34,266 nt of DNA from Candidatus Gastranaerophilales bacterium (lineage in GTDB: Bacteria > Cyanobacteriota > Vampirovibrionia > Gastranaerophilales > Gastranaerophilaceae), in contig CALUUL010000017.1 in NCBI GenBank assembly GCA_944323945.1, positions 1 through 34,266 of the forward strand. The letters run 5' to 3'. Under the pieces are notes generated by a model. It worked only from the letters and a program-made list of their open reading frames with translations. It ran no database searches and was not told where the DNA came from. This document shows positions 32,678-34,266 of the stretch, in pieces. The stretch's first letter is position 1; the number at the start of each line of letters is the position of its first letter. Position numbers and translations under genes: made by a program.

Positions 32678-33508
32678 TTATTCTTCTTGAATATTTTCAA
32701 GAGCAATATTTTTCAATTTTTTCTCAATTTTTCTGTTCCAAGGTAAATCTTGACGAAAAACATATTCATAGCCTGTAACTTCACCTTTAGAAAATGTTTG
32801 AAGTTGAGCATTACATAGGGCTTCAAATTCTGTTTGGATTTTCTTTGTAAATTCGTGTCTATCAAACTTGCAGTTTTCAGCGGTTATTATAATTGGTTCA
32901 CCAACTTCTGCAAGACATTCAGGTCTATCTTCACGCAAAAAAGTATAGTTAACAGCTACAGGAATTAAATTTACACCGCCATGTTTTTTTGCTACATTTT
33001 GAGCAATATAAGCCAAACCTGTCTGAAATTCTATTGGTCTGTAATTTGGTGGTCTTACAATACCTTGGGGAAATATCCAAAAACCCATATCAGGCTCTTT
33101 TAAGTCATCAACTATATATTTAAGTGATATCATAGCTTCTTGAGCAGATGCTTTATTAACAGGGAAAGCACCAATTAAAGCAAACAGAGGAAATCTGTTC
33201 ATTTCTTCTATCATCATTCTTGTTCTAACTTTAAAAGCACGTCTCATTAAGTTGTAGCCAACAATACCGTCCCACCAGTTATTATGTGGAGCATATATTA
33301 TTGAAGGGAATCTTTTATCTCTTCTTTCATTAAAGGCTTCTAAATTTTTTATTCGAAGTGCATAAAATCTATGACTTAACATTCTGAATAAAATTCTGTC
33401 GGCGAGCCAAGTCCAAAACGGCAAATTTTGAGCTTTTCTAAATTTTTCTTTTCTGTTCCTTAACCTTGTCGGAGGAATATCCGAATATAATTTTTCTGTC
33501 TTTTGCAT
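32678..33508 (-). CDS. PlsC-family lysophospholipid acyltransferase-like protein
   Basis: A 276 aa glycerolipid acyltransferase. The catalytic HX4D motif is H75-NNWW-D80, followed by the FPVNKA and FPQGIVRPP segments (in place of the usual EGTRS) and NLIPVAVNY. It has no long N-terminal membrane domain. It probably acylates lysophosphatidate or a related lipid at the inner membrane. The exact substrate is not readable from sequence. It is transcribed in the same direction as the MgtC gene, after 44 bases. Confidence 0.85.
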   Translation of the reverse strand: MQKTEKLYSDIPPTRLRNRKEKFRKAQNLPFWTWLADRILFRMLSHRFYALRIKNLEAFNERRDKRFPSIIYAPHNNWWDGIVGYNLMRRAFKVRTRMMIEEMNRFPLFALIGAFPVNKASAQEAMISLKYIVDDLKEPDMGFWIFPQGIVRPPNYRPIEFQTGLAYIAQNVAKKHGGVNLIPVAVNYTFLREDRPECLAEVGEPIIITAENCKFDRHEFTKKIQTEFEALCNAQLQTFSKGEVTGYEYVFRQDLPWNRKIEKKLKNIALENIQEE

Positions 33509-33552
33509 ACTTAATCCCTGAACAATTTAGATTATATCACTTTTTTTGATTT

Positions 33553-34266
33553 TTAATCAAAAATTTCCTTAACGCTTACGGATTGTAAATTTTTCATATC
33601 TTCAAGCTTCCTATATATATGAATAACAGGACTTTTCTCGGTTGAAAAAACTTTAGCATTGATTTTAAGCATATCTCCGTCTTCGTCAACTGTTTTATGG
33701 TTATAATCAATAATTTCAGGAAATAGATCAACTAATTTTTTATAAACTTCATTATATTCATCATATTTGCATATGAAAGAGATTTTAATTTTACGCATAT
33801 GCTTTAAATTTTTAGGCATAATTTTCATTTCAAACATTCTTATTAAAACAAGTATTGCAACTGCAAGAATGGTTGAAACAATTGCTATATTTAGTTTTCC
33901 ACATCCACAAGCCATACCGATTGCTGCAACAATCCATAATGTAGAAGCTGTAGTTAAACCTGTAACAGTAAGTCCTTGTCTTAATACAGTTCCTGCGCCG
34001 ATGAAACCTATACCGGTAATAATTTGGGCTGCAACTCTAGAAGGGTCACCCAAAGGATACAATGTTACTGCGGTAGAAAATCCGTATATTGAAAGAATAG
34101 TAAAAAGGCAAGAACCCAAGCATACCATTATTTGAGTCCTTAAACCTGCGGATTTATTTGTTAATTCTCTTTCAAGCCCTATTATTGAGCCTAAAATGAT
34201 TGAAAAAATTATTCTTAATAAAATATCTGCGTTTTCAATTTGAATGTAGTGTAATATATCTTGCAT
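33553..34266 (-). CDS. MgtC/SapB-family membrane protein
   Basis: A 237 aa protein with four or five N-terminal spans (about 15-145) and a C-terminal ACT-like domain (about 155-235). The family signatures are GSIIGLERELTNKSAGLRTQ, AAQIITGIGFIGAGTVLRQG and TGLTTASTLWIVAAIGMACG. MgtC proteins modulate Mg2+ and phosphate homeostasis. The ATG sits on the last bases of the window (34264-34266) and is a natural family start, but a start further upstream cannot be excluded. Confidence 0.9.
   Translation of the reverse strand: MQDILHYIQIENADILLRIIFSIILGSIIGLERELTNKSAGLRTQIMVCLGSCLFTILSIYGFSTAVTLYPLGDPSRVAAQIITGIGFIGAGTVLRQGLTVTGLTTASTLWIVAAIGMACGCGKLNIAIVSTILAVAILVLIRMFEMKIMPKNLKHMRKIKISFICKYDEYNEVYKKLVDLFPEIIDYNHKTVDEDGDMLKINAKVFSTEKSPVIHIYRKLEDMKNLQSVSVKEIFD

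Noticed and set aside
1..34266. CRISPR array, rRNA operon, insertion sequence or prophage
   Set aside because: No regularly spaced repeats, rRNA sequence, transposase or phage structural genes were found by eye.

Overview
The window is a strongly AT-rich bacterial chromosome segment with dense gene packing. It carries a flagellar export operon, an LPS-type heptosyltransferase and a SulP transporter, which together point to a diderm, probably motile bacterium. Several small lineage-specific families occur as tandem pairs, for example two GNAT-like proteins whose N-termini contain a 'SF.(K/R)RIP' motif. Together with the flagellar/housekeeping mix this suggests an uncultured gut or environmental lineage such as Vampirovibrionia (Melainabacteria, Gastranaerophilales). 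That placement is an inference from gene content and no 16S gene is present to confirm it.

Layout. (1) 1-3472: CCA-adding enzyme (3' end cut by the window) behind rsmE on the minus strand, then a fused class I fumarase. (2) 3473-4323: a long non-coding stretch with one intact tRNA-Pro(TGG), partial copies of that tRNA on both sides, two copies of its terminator and a decayed gene fragment. (3) 4324-8106: a small XRE regulator divergent from a SulP transporter, a tandem pair of unknown membrane-associated paralogues, and a GT2 glycosyltransferase. (4) 8146-11409: a TPR-GAF-HD-GYP protein with a NarL-type response regulator, then a LOG-family protein. (5) 11410-12451: an orphan DNA methyltransferase and an overlapping small gene. 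(6) 12680-16610: a tight flagellar export/C-ring operon encoding a FliM/FliN-like protein with two SpoA domains, FliO, FliP, an extended FliQ, an exported protein resembling the pilus/secretin N domain, and FliR. (7) 17134-20752: GT9 heptosyltransferase, then a GGDEF protein with a degenerate HD-GYP domain, translationally coupled to a small gene. (8) 20867-22742: accB-accC with a good promoter. (9) 22768-25156: tandem GNAT-like paralogues and a membrane acyltransferase. (10) 25194-28829: galE-mscS, an exported protein beside an M48-like protein lacking the zinc ligands, and a cysteine-rich cupin. (11) 28977-34266: a polytopic membrane protein, tilS-hpt, a PlsC-like acyltransferase and an MgtC-family protein.

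The most unusual part is the flagellar operon. It combines a FliM/FliN-type protein that lacks the usual N-terminal CheY-binding motif, a FliQ nearly twice the usual length, and a secretin-N-like exported protein between fliQ and fliR. The two c-di-GMP-related proteins are of note because their HD-GYP domains deviate in different signature motifs. No CRISPR array, rRNA, insertion sequence or intact prophage was seen.
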